A stretch of 6,944 bases of DNA, taken from the NCBI GenBank assembly GCA_005881995.1, contig VBHV01000474.1, positions 1-6,944 on the forward strand. The letters run 5' to 3'. The number at the start of each line of letters is the position of its first letter. Within the stretch, counting starts at the first letter, position 1. The position numbers and the translations under genes were made by a program. The notes beneath the pieces are model-generated. The model had not been told where the DNA came from. It made no database searches and saw only the letters and a list, made by a program, of their open reading frames with translations. Origin of the DNA: Chloroflexota bacterium (GTDB taxonomy: Bacteria > Chloroflexota > Ktedonobacteria > Ktedonobacterales > Ktedonobacteraceae). Below, piece by piece: positions 1 to 6,521 of this stretch.

Positions 1-881
1 GGAACGAAGCATTTGCCGTGAATATGCAAGGTGCCCCCAGCAGTAATGGTACTTGCACCACTCAATGAAAGCCCGGGAGCGTTGGCAAATACATAGAGTA
101 CGCCGCTGGCTGCCAGTACGACCACTGCGGTTAGGACGACTATCCCCCATTTTGTGGCCGCGCCCACCGCCACTTTTGTAGTAGTAGCGCCCGCTTTCGC
201 TACATGTGGAAGGTGAGTTCTATGAGCAGGTTGTACTGTGGCATGCAGCTGATGGTAATGTTGCGGCTGGGGATGCTCATGATGTGGAGTTGGCTGCGCG
301 TGTTCCACGGGATGCTGCGGCTGCTCCCAGGTCCAGTCGTGTTGAGGCGCTGATTGAGCAACATGGGGTATAGATGGCGCAGCATGAGGTGCTGCTCCAC
401 CCGCTATGGGAGGAGTGCCAGGAGATGCAGGTGACATGCCAGCTGACGGCGTTCCCGGAACCGAGGGGACGCCGCCAATTTGTGGAGTTCCCTGGATGGC
501 AGGCGCATTAGCGGCGGGGAACTGGCCATAACCAAGAGGTGTAAATGGCAGTATGGCATCAGGGAAAAAAGCTCGATTCTCATCGGTATGACGTTCACCT
601 GGTTGCTGTAATTGTTGGGCCTGTTGATTGCCCTCATCCAGTTCCGACCAGTCATGTTGGATAGTCGTACCGGCATCGCTTTGTTCTAATTGGGCATAAT
701 CTATTGGAGGATGGAATGGATTTTTGAAGAGGGATGGAGTTTCCAGGGCAGGCAAATCCGGCTGGGAAAGCCTGGTGACATCTGACGCACCATTTGTCTC
801 ATTGCCAAGTAAGTGTCCGCAAGTGCCACAAAAATGCGAACGTACAGGTAGTTCTGATCCACAATTATCGCAGTATTGCAT
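1..881 (-). CDS. Zinc-ribbon, Pro/Gln/His-rich, single-pass membrane protein (3' end beyond window)
   Basis: The frame is open from an ATG at 881 to the left edge, giving 293 residues with no stop, so the C-terminus is missing. Residues 4-21 form a zinc ribbon with two knuckles, CDNC and CGTC (Cys4, 7, 18, 21). Residues about 25-115 are polar and Gln-rich. Residues 117-165 are a Gly/Pro/Ala low-complexity linker with repeated GTP and PGTP units. Residues 173-226 are unusually rich in His, Pro and Gln (13 His in about 54 residues). A hydrophobic helix at about 246-266 (WGIVVLTAVVVLAASGVLYV) is followed by the start of an outer domain (LSLSGASTITAGGTLHIHG) that resembles Ig-like or IPT-type beta domains. 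The predicted topology is a cytoplasmic zinc ribbon with an exported C-terminal domain. The start is supported by GGGGAAAG just upstream. It lies 167 bases downstream of the ligase gene and is probably a separate unit. The function is unknown; similar architectures occur in Ktedonobacteria and Actinobacteria. Confidence 0.85.
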   Translation of the reverse strand, partial: MQYCDNCGSELPVRSHFCGTCGHLLGNETNGASDVTRLSQPDLPALETPSLFKNPFHPPIDYAQLEQSDAGTTIQHDWSELDEGNQQAQQLQQPGERHTDENRAFFPDAILPFTPLGYGQFPAANAPAIQGTPQIGGVPSVPGTPSAGMSPASPGTPPIAGGAAPHAAPSIPHVAQSAPQHDWTWEQPQHPVEHAQPTPHHEHPQPQHYHQLHATVQPAHRTHLPHVAKAGATTTKVAVGAATKWGIVVLTAVVVLAASGVLYVFANAPGLSLSGASTITAGGTLHIHGKCFV

Positions 882-964
882 GGTCTTTCCCCAGGAGCTA
901 AAGGTTGCGCTACATAAAAAGAAGTTCAAAGAATTTTCGAGCGTTACATGCAATTCCCCAGCAT

Positions 965-993
965 AGTTTATCAAACTTGACGCGAATATACAA
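965..993 (-). promoter_or_regulatory. Weak candidate promoter for the zinc-ribbon gene
   Basis: On the minus strand TTGTAT (988-993) and TAAACT (965-970) are separated by 17 bases, in the AT-rich gap between the ligase stop and the zinc-ribbon start. The -35 hexamer matches consensus at only three of six positions and the -10 at four of six. The call rests on spacing and location. No convincing GC hairpin with a T-run separates the two genes, so read-through from the operon is also possible. Confidence 0.2.
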
Positions 994-1048
994 TGTAAAG
1001 AAGGGGTAATTTCTCACACTTCTCGTCTTGTATTTCGCAGTGATCATC

Positions 1049-2314
1049 TTATATACGACGATCATCCACTCTTTTAGCCTTTAACTCAAAACGTGGAAGG
1101 GTGCCCAGCTCTACTACCTCGATGGGAACACGTAAATTGAAAGCGATGTGTAATGCTTCTTGCAATGGGGCGGCAAAAGTGGAAGGACATTCTACCTGTA
1201 ATGAAATCTCATCCATTATGCCATCGCGAGTCACGATGATGCGGTATTCCTGTACTTCTGGGAAGCGATGCAGGATGTTCGCAAGCGCTGAGGGATAAAG
1301 GTTGACACCTCGTACGATCAGCATATCGTCCACGCGCCCAAGCACACCGCCCGGTAAGGCGAGAAAGGTGCGTCCACATTCACAGGAATAGCCGCCGTGG
1401 CGCACGAGGTCGCCTGTGCGATAGCGAATGGCCGGGCTGCCCCAGCGTCCCAGGTTGGTCAAGATCAACTCCCCAGTCTCACCTTCCTGGACGGGCTGTT
1501 GATTGAACGGGTCTAGAATTTCGGCGATGAACTCTCCTTCATTGACATGGAGGCCCTGCTGCACCTGGCAGGCGAATCCATACGCGCCCATCTCGGTCAT
1601 GCCCGCATGGTCGTAGGTGCGCGCATTCCAGGCCTGTTCGATGCGCTGTCGCGTCGCGGGTATGGACGCGCCCGGTTCGCCGGCGTGGATTGTCACACGC
1701 ACAGTGGATGCGCGCGTATCCATGCCGTGCTCCCGCGCCACCTCTGCCAGGCGCAGAGCGTAGCTTGGTGTGCAAACCAGCACAGTTGCTCCGACCTCTT
1801 CTATAGCGCGCAGGCGCTGCAGCGAATCCATGCCGCCACCAGGAACCGTCAGCGCGCCTAGACGCTTGGATCCTTCGTAGGCGGACCAGAAGCCGATGAA
1901 CGGGCCGAAGCCGAAGGCCAGAAAAACGACATCGTCGCGGCTGACGCCTGCCCCCCGGTACACACTTGTCCAGCAATCGGCCCACCAGTCCCAGCTTTCG
2001 TGGGTGTCCAGGATTTTTAATGGTCGGCCAGTGGTGCCCGAGGTCTGATGCAGGCGAATATAGTCGGCAGGCGCGTAGGTCAGATTGCTGCCAAAGGGAG
2101 GATACGCTTCTTGATCGGCCACGAGTTCTTGCTTGGTAGTAAACGGTAAGAGGGAAAGCTGATTCAAGGACTCCAGAGTGATGGATTCACTGTCTGCCAG
2201 GAGCTTTTGCTCATAGAAGCGATTACGCGGCAAGAGACGTGCCAGGCCCATTTGCAGGCGGGAAAGTTGATGGGCCTCGATCAGAGAACGAGAGGCAGTT
2301 TCCAGTTGAGACAT
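1049..2314 (-). CDS. Phenylacetate-CoA ligase (PaaK)-like AMP-forming acyl/aryl-CoA ligase
   Basis: This is a 421-residue enzyme of the adenylate-forming superfamily, PaaK branch, expected to activate a carboxylic acid with ATP and CoA in the cytoplasm. The family landmarks appear in order: LPFTTKQEL near 56-64, the phosphate-binding loop TSGTTGRP at 91-98, the YDHAGMTE adenine motif at 234-241, YRTGD at 298-302, a CECGR element at 311-315, GRVDDMLIVRGVNLYP at 326-341, and the C-terminal ELKAKRVDDRR with Lys412/Lys414 as candidates for the catalytic lysine. Length is close to the usual 430. An ATG at 2335 is also in frame, but the ATG at 2314 is preferred: GGAGG lies six bases before it and it sits one base after the stop of the FAD-subunit gene. 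The position in the operon suggests that it makes the CoA thioester acted on by the upstream molybdoenzyme. PaaK relatives use phenylacetate, hydroxybenzoates, aminobenzoates and others, so the substrate is not assigned. Confidence 0.9.
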   Translation of the reverse strand: MSQLETASRSLIEAHQLSRLQMGLARLLPRNRFYEQKLLADSESITLESLNQLSLLPFTTKQELVADQEAYPPFGSNLTYAPADYIRLHQTSGTTGRPLKILDTHESWDWWADCWTSVYRGAGVSRDDVVFLAFGFGPFIGFWSAYEGSKRLGALTVPGGGMDSLQRLRAIEEVGATVLVCTPSYALRLAEVAREHGMDTRASTVRVTIHAGEPGASIPATRQRIEQAWNARTYDHAGMTEMGAYGFACQVQQGLHVNEGEFIAEILDPFNQQPVQEGETGELILTNLGRWGSPAIRYRTGDLVRHGGYSCECGRTFLALPGGVLGRVDDMLIVRGVNLYPSALANILHRFPEVQEYRIIVTRDGIMDEISLQVECPSTFAAPLQEALHIAFNLRVPIEVVELGTLPRFELKAKRVDDRRI

Positions 2315-2315
2315 C

Positions 2316-3302
2316 CTAGACCTCCAGCAGTTCATGCAGCGCGCGGCGTATATAGACAGGCGTCACCTGCTTGCGATAGTTGATTGTCAGATCTGCATTA
2401 TCGAGTGGCTTGGCACGCTTTGCCGCCAGTGATGCCACCTCTTCAAGCAGTTGCGGAGTGGGATGCTGGCCGACCAGGCGGGCCACCGCGTCATGCACCT
2501 CTACCGGATGCGATGCTACCGCGCCAAGTGTAAGGCGCGCGTTTGCCACTGAGCCATCGGCAGCCACGCGCAGGGCAGCCGCCACGCCGAGGATGGGAAA
2601 ATCGAACGAGCCGCGACGGCGCAGTTTTATATAGGCGCTGCGCCAGCCATCCGCAGGCGGAAGGAGAATTTCAGTCAGAATTTCATCGGCAGTTTTCGTA
2701 TATGGATGCATGCCATCGTCCTGAAAGAGCTGGCGCACGGGGATCACACGTTCGCCGCGCACACTGACCAGGCGCACCTGGGCATCCAGGGTGACAAGCA
2801 CAGGCGCGGTATCGGCTGAGGAGATGGCCCAGCAGCGCGGGCTACCAGGGGCGACGAGGCAGATATCGCCATCCTTCTTCATGCAATAACCAATGGAATG
2901 GCGCCAGAACTCGGTTTGATTATAGTAATTGCAGCGAGTATCCAGCAGTACATTGCCGCCGATGGTGCCAGCATTGCGCAGTTGTGGCGTCGAGACGGCG
3001 GCGGCGGCAGTGGCAAGCGCGGGATAGTGCTGCTGTATGAGCGGGTGTTCGGCGAGGGTTGTCAACGTGACACCCGCCCCTATACGCATACCCTGTTCGG
3101 GCGAACCATCGATGCTCTTGAGCGCGGCGATTCCCCGCAGACCAATCAATACAGGCGGCGTGAATTGGCGGCGTTTCATGTTTGGATAGAGGTCGGTGCC
3201 GCCCGCGACCAGCATGGCCTGCTCGCCCTCCCCGGCCAGCATCGCCGCCGCCTGCTCAATCGTTATCGGGGCGAGATAACGGAAAGGAGGAAGCCGCAGC
3301 AT
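2316..3302 (-). CDS. hcrB: FAD-binding subunit of a 4-hydroxybenzoyl-CoA reductase-like molybdoenzyme, with extra [4Fe-4S] motif
   Basis: The 328-residue protein belongs to the CoxM/FAD_binding_5 family and passes electrons via FAD in a three-subunit hydroxylase/reductase. It begins MLRLPPFRYLAP. FAD-contact motifs are VAGGTDLYP (32-40) and the TIGGN loop (113-117); the C-terminal CO_dh_flav_C-type domain covers about 220-325. An insertion following TIGGN holds Cys124, Cys140, Cys148 and Cys157. This 16-8-9 spacing equals that recalled for HcrB of Thauera aromatica (Cys122, 138, 146, 155), where it binds a [4Fe-4S] cluster used for low-potential reduction. Ordinary xanthine or CO dehydrogenase FAD subunits lack it. 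The start at 3302 is chosen over an in-frame ATG at 3332 because AAGGGAG lies seven bases upstream, the protein then begins at the conserved family start, and a TGATG overlap couples it to the large-subunit stop. All motifs look intact. The assignment to the HCR-type branch is strong; the exact substrate is inferred. Confidence 0.9.
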   Translation of the reverse strand: MLRLPPFRYLAPITIEQAAAMLAGEGEQAMLVAGGTDLYPNMKRRQFTPPVLIGLRGIAALKSIDGSPEQGMRIGAGVTLTTLAEHPLIQQHYPALATAAAAVSTPQLRNAGTIGGNVLLDTRCNYYNQTEFWRHSIGYCMKKDGDICLVAPGSPRCWAISSADTAPVLVTLDAQVRLVSVRGERVIPVRQLFQDDGMHPYTKTADEILTEILLPPADGWRSAYIKLRRRGSFDFPILGVAAALRVAADGSVANARLTLGAVASHPVEVHDAVARLVGQHPTPQLLEEVASLAAKRAKPLDNADLTINYRKQVTPVYIRRALHELLEV

Positions 3303-4370
3303 CAGCGAACTCCCTTCTCTTCCGGCGGCCACTTAATCAACCTGGTTGGCCAGGGAGATGGCGCTTCACTCGGCATCACCTGGGGGCGAGGAGCCGAGCG
3401 CGCGGGGGTTACTTCGGCACGCAGCGCCTTGAGTAGCTTATCCGCGGTGATGGGCGTCTCGTCGATACGTACCCCGACGGCATCGTAGACGGCATTGGCG
3501 ATGGCAGGTATGACGGGATTGAGCGGCCCCTGCCCGGCTTCCTTGCCACCAAAGGGACCTTCGCGGTCGGGAATTTCTACCAGAATAGTTTCTATTTCGG
3601 GCGTATCGAGCGTGGTGGGCAGTTTATAGTCGAGCGCGCCGCCCTCGACCTGACCAGCCACCAGCAGGGGATTGATCGACTGTCCCACGTCGTGCGCAAG
3701 CCAGAGTTTTTCCACGACCACCTCGCCCGTCTCTACATCAACGGCCACTTGCGCGACACAGGCTGAGTAAGAATAAGCGGGTGATGGGCCAACGCCCGCG
3801 CCTTTATAATCCCCGTGGATGCCCTCCGGTGGAGCGTAAGAGCCGGAAGCGACCAGCGCTCCATAGCGCGCTTCGGCTAACTGTACTGCCTGAATAAAAG
3901 ACAGGGACGTGCCTGGATCGTCTTCGTCATAGATCACGCCGTTCTCCGCGCGCAATCGCTCTTCAGGCACGAGTAATTGGGCGGATACAGCCTCAAAGAG
4001 CTGTCCTTTGAGCTTGAGCGCAGCGGCAATGGCGGCGTTCCCCGCCATGAATGTCACGCGGCTGGAATAGGAGCCGAGATCAACGGGCGTCAGGGTTGTG
4101 TCGGCGGTCTCCAGGTGGATATGTCCTGGTTGCACGCCGAGTTCTTCCGCTACGATATAGGCAAGTATCGAGGTCGACCCCTGGCCGATATCGGTTGCTC
4201 CGCAGTAAACGGTCACGCCGCCGCCGCGATCAAGACGAATCTGCACGGCTGAGTGCGGCAGGTCGTTCCAATAAATGGGTTTGCCCGCGCCGCAGATGTA
4301 GGACGAGGCGGCTATGCCCATACCGCGTTGGATACTAGCAGCATTACCCTCTGGCAAGCCTAAACCAGCG

Positions 4371-4394
4371 GAGGGCGACCGCAAGGGTCCCCTC
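4371..4394. repeat. Inverted repeat, 9-bp stem with one bulged base and 5-base loop
   Basis: Reading plus, GAGGG (4371-4375) pairs with CCCTC (4390-4394), C4376 is bulged, and GACC (4377-4380) pairs with GGTC (4386-4389) around the loop GCAAG. It lies in the insertion within the large-subunit gene and is stable enough to matter in RNA or single-stranded DNA. Confidence 0.6.
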
Positions 4395-4404
4395 CCCTCA
4401 TCCA

Positions 4405-4437
4405 CACCTCCCCCGCCCCTACTATGAGACGGAGGTG
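4405..4437. repeat. Inverted repeat CACCTCC / GGAGGTG
   Basis: A perfect 7-bp inverted repeat (4405-4411 and 4431-4437) has a 19-base spacer, directly next to the hairpin at 4371-4394. Together they form a two-hairpin unit, typical of small palindromic repeat families. There is no T-run after it, so it is not a standard terminator. Confidence 0.5.
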
Positions 4438-5722
4438 GGGAGATGGCGGTATCGGCAACATGTCCATTGGAAGAGAGCGATGTCATAGCTTGTGCAGAGT
4501 GGAACTCGTTCCAGTGTGAGCGGGCGACTACCTGGTCGAGGCAAGGGCCGAGGGCGCAAGTGGTGATGCGCAGGCCATTGATGGTGCGTGTATAAGGTTC
4601 GATCAGGTTGCGGCGGCGGAACTCGACGGGGTCGATGCCGAGGTCGTGGGCGATTTTATCGAGATGTACTTCGACGGCGTAGCGGGGTTGTGTCGTGCCG
4701 TGGCCGCGTTTGGGGCCGCAGGGCGGCTTGTTGGTGAAAAGGCGCATGCCTTCAAATTTGTAGCAGGGCAGCGTATAAGTAACCGTTTGCAGCGCGCCGG
4801 TGTAGTAGGTGGTTGCGATACCGTAGGAGCCATAGGCGCCGCCATCCAGGAATGAGCGGAAATGCATGGCGGTCAGGGTGCCATCACGCTTCACGCCGGT
4901 CTTGATCCACATTTTGACGGGATGACGCCCGCGATGTAGTAGAAAGACTTCTTCGCGCGTGCAGGTGATCTTGACGGGCCTGCCGGTGCGGCGTGATAGC
5001 TCACAGGCGCAGATTTCGTGGGAGAACGGGTCGCTTTTTCCGCCAAAGCCGCCGCCAACATGCGGCGAGTTTGCCGCCGACGGGATCGGTAGGCATGGGT
5101 TCCCAGTTGGCAACGCAGGCATGCGCCTCGATGGGCGCGTGATTGTTGCCTTCGTAGTAAAACCAGTCTTCGCGCACATAGTCTGCCTGCGCGAAACCAG
5201 CATCAACTTCGCCAAATTCATAGGAGACGGCCTTGTGAATATTGCCGATACGCGCTTCATCGTTGATTTTGATGTCGGGGTGCGCTAAGGCCTCGTCGAT
5301 ACTCATCAGCGCAGGTAATACTTCATACTCTACTCTGATAAGTCTGATGGCTTCGTCCAGGATGTCGGGGTCGAGCGCGGCCACGGCGGCGACGGGATCG
5401 CCTACATAGCGGACTTTCTCTCTGGCCAGGGCATATTCATCCTGGCTGGATGGCAGAATACCAAATTTCTGTGGCAGGTCTTCGCCCGTGATGACGGCCA
5501 GCACACCGGGCAACTCTAATGCCTGGCGAATATCAATCGAGAGGATACGCGCGTGCGGATGCGGGGAGCGTAGGAGCCGCCCGTATAGCATGCGAGGAAG
5601 CATGATATCATCGGCATACAGCGCCCGCCCGGTCACTTTGGCATAGGCATCGACCTTGGGTAAGGGATTGCCAATATAGGTATAGGCGTGGTCCTGCTCA
5701 TTTCGCGCCGTTTGACGCGTTT

Positions 5723-6208
5723 TCATGATGCACCTCCGCCTGTTTTCATACGCTTAGCAGCGGCATCAATGGCTTCGTATATCTTGGTATAGCCAGTGCA
5801 GCGGCAGAGATTTCCGGCCAGGGCCTCTTTCATCTGCTCTCGTGTCGGTTGGGGATGTTCACGCAGCAGTGCAGCCCCGGATAGCAGGATACCGGGAGTA
5901 CAGTAGCCGCACTGTGCCGCGCCGAGTTCCGCGAAGGTTTCTTGCAGGGGATGGAGTTTCCCCTGCTGTTCCAGTCCCTCAATTGTGGTGATCTCGCACT
6001 CCTGCACCTCGATGGGTAGGGTCAGGCAAGAAAGTATGGGTAAACCATCGATCAGGACGGTACACGCGCCGCATTCGCCCAATTCGCAGCCGTGCTTGGT
6101 GCCGGTCAAGCCCAGGTCCTCACGCAAGACTTCGAGCAGCGTATGATGCGGCAGCACCGCCAGTTCGTGGCGCTCTCCATTTACATGCAGGGTAATTAAT
6201 TCGCGCAA
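5723..6208 (-). CDS. hcrC: [2Fe-2S] small subunit of HCR/xanthine dehydrogenase-type molybdoenzyme
   Basis: This 161-residue iron-sulfur subunit passes electrons between the molybdenum site and the FAD subunit. The N-terminal plant-type ferredoxin domain has C-ELGE-C-GA-C and a fourth Cys after eleven residues (CELGECGACTVLIDG...SC). The C-terminal helical domain has CGYCTPG and CRCTGY, so all eight cluster cysteines are present. The length matches the family (HcrC is about 160). No ATG opens this frame. The TTG at 6208 is chosen because a perfect AAGGAGG (6214-6220) lies five bases upstream and the protein then starts just before the first beta strand (ITLHVNG). The frame remains open to a TTG at 6304, which would add 32 residues (DELDYVQEEIWAG...) but has no visible ribosome site. 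Its stop overlaps the large-subunit ATG by four bases, so translation is coupled. It is the first gene of the operon and looks fully intact. Confidence 0.9.
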   Translation of the reverse strand: MRELITLHVNGERHELAVLPHHTLLEVLREDLGLTGTKHGCELGECGACTVLIDGLPILSCLTLPIEVQECEITTIEGLEQQGKLHPLQETFAELGAAQCGYCTPGILLSGAALLREHPQPTREQMKEALAGNLCRCTGYTKIYEAIDAAAKRMKTGGGAS

Positions 6209-6213
6209 CCCAT

Positions 6214-6220
6214 CCTCCTT
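6214..6220 (-). promoter_or_regulatory. Shine-Dalgarno AAGGAGG that fixes a TTG start
   Basis: Reading minus, a full AAGGAGG is followed by five bases and then TTG at 6208. The only ATG at this site begins inside the spacer (6213), is out of frame, and meets a stop after five codons. This is the reason for calling a non-ATG start for the [2Fe-2S] subunit. Confidence 0.65.
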
Positions 6221-6282
6221 GTATGCAGCTAAGGGTAGATGTATGTCTGTAGTATTCCCAGCCCATATTTCTTCTTGTACAT

Positions 6283-6311
6283 AGTCTAATTCATCGAGAA
6301 ACAAATGTCGA
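6283..6311 (-). promoter_or_regulatory. Candidate sigma-70-type promoter of the molybdoenzyme operon
   Basis: On the minus strand TCGACA (6306-6311, five of six matches to TTGACA) and TAGACT (6283-6288, four of six to TATAAT) are spaced by 17 bases. Transcription would start near 6276 and leave about 68 bases of leader before the TTG at 6208. If this is right, the in-frame extension up to 6304 is largely not transcribed from this promoter. No operator or riboswitch was recognised nearby. Confidence 0.3.
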
Positions 6312-6322
6312 GGAATTGCAAT

Positions 6323-6421
6323 CTAGCGGGTATGCTTCCATTTTTCCTTGTTTTCTCGCTCCAGATATGGTAATCTTAGCTCATAAAATGTAACCAGCGG
6401 AGGTATGCACATGTCAGCCAT
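6323..6421 (-). CDS. Possible small protein of 32 residues
   Basis: An ATG at 6421 opens a 32-residue frame beginning MADMCIPPLVTFYELR and ending in a charged tail (YLERENKEKWKHTR) before TAG at 6323. GGAGG lies eight bases upstream (6430-6434), the best ribosome site in this gap. Its start overlaps the stop of another short frame (ATGGCTGA), as in coupled genes. It lies on the operon strand, 114 bases before the [2Fe-2S] subunit. I do not recognise it. No membrane segment or known motif is seen; a hydrophobic start followed by a basic-acidic helix is all that can be read. It may be a real small protein or a relic of a decayed gene. Confidence 0.4.
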   Translation of the reverse strand: MADMCIPPLVTFYELRLPYLERENKEKWKHTR

Positions 6422-6521
6422 TTTCTTTTCCTCCAACAGTTTGGCTTCTGAGTGTGCCTGGGTCTAAGACAATTGAAGAGGATGACTTCTCCAGAGGCAT
6501 TGTACTCACTCGCAGTGTCAT
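6414..6521 (-). CDS. Possible short ORF (35 residues), overlapping the next small ORF
   Basis: From ATG at 6521 the frame reads MTLRVSTMPLEKSSSS and ends KENG-stop at 6414, eight bases past the start of the next short ORF. The frame is open further back to 6590 (KEQLQAITAISSQVEHWN), with a GTG at 6545 as another start, and that extension also reads like protein. A third short frame (6518-6616, 32 residues from ATG 6616) ends on an ATGA shared with this ATG. There is no good ribosome site for 6521. It could be the tail of a decayed gene. Function unknown. Confidence 0.22.
   Translation of the reverse strand: MTLRVSTMPLEKSSSSIVLDPGTLRSQTVGGKENG

Larger units (their letters stand above)
4330..4440. 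repeat. Hairpin-rich repeat-like insertion inside the large-subunit gene
   Basis: This stretch interrupts a conserved protein region yet keeps the frame open. It encodes a low-complexity segment (SPPPSHSRGGGGVDEGRG and onward) between the conserved RSHW and GMGIAASSYICGAG blocks. It is strongly strand-skewed (C-runs on plus, G-runs on minus) and contains two inverted repeats: GAGGG-C-GACC against GGTC-CCCTC at 4371-4394 with a five-base loop, and CACCTCC against GGAGGTG at 4405-4437. It resembles a short palindromic intergenic element that has landed in a gene. The ends are approximate; no target-site duplication is evident. Confidence 0.5.
3302..5726 (-). pseudogene. hcrA: Broken molybdenum-cofactor large subunit, HcrA/xanthine dehydrogenase type
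   Basis: The ATG at 5726 overlaps the [2Fe-2S] subunit stop as ATGA, with GGAGG six bases upstream. Residues 1-220 form the hammerhead domain (YIGNPLPKVDAYAKVTGRA; EKVRYVGDPVAAVAA) up to about 5067; the frame then ends after 241 residues. The homologous protein resumes in another frame at 5065 with PHVGGGFGGKSDPF and continues to the stop at 3302: GGAYGSYG, TNKPPCGPKRGHGTTQ, GATDIGQGSTS, DLGSYSSR and KEAGQGPLNPVIPAIANA. At the frame change about 33 family residues (the STQ-x-P to VKP stretch) are absent. Near 3637, GQVEGG joins directly to ALDYKLP, lacking about 25-28 residues. The expected KEAGEG carries Gln for the catalytic Glu. A 40-50-residue Gly/Pro/Ser-rich insert lies at about 4330-4465. 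The best matches in memory are HcrA-like proteins of about 770 residues. It would bind molybdopterin and the CoA-ester if whole. I read it as a pseudogene; base errors or collapsed assembly could explain the deletions. Confidence 0.8.

Noticed and set aside
200..676. Two minus-strand frames of 66 and 90 codons
   Set aside because: They are alternative frames inside the zinc-ribbon gene, whose own frame is open through the whole region and has recognisable domains.
905..945. AT-rich hairpin followed by a T-rich stretch before the zinc-ribbon gene
   Set aside because: The stem is only about five pairs with a wobble and lies within the presumed leader; too weak for a terminator.
1042..1065. Direct repeat GATGATC around the ligase stop
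   Set aside because: Only two short copies, one inside coding sequence; no evidence of an operator.
2315..2335. Longer ligase start at 2335
   Set aside because: It would overlap the FAD-subunit gene and lacks a good ribosome site, while ATG 2314 has GGAGG six bases upstream.
3303..3332. Longer FAD-subunit start at 3332
   Set aside because: The family begins at MLRLPPFRY; ATG 3302 has AAGGGAG at seven bases and a coupled stop-start overlap.
2898..3488. 196-codon open frame on the plus strand
   Set aside because: It lies antisense across the FAD subunit and large-subunit end, both with clear family motifs; the peptide is Arg/Ala-rich and resembles nothing known.
5066..5260. Apparent ATG start of the large subunit at 5260
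   Set aside because: The first 65 or so residues from this start are an out-of-frame reading of the real N-terminal domain; homology begins only at PHVGGGFGG (5065).
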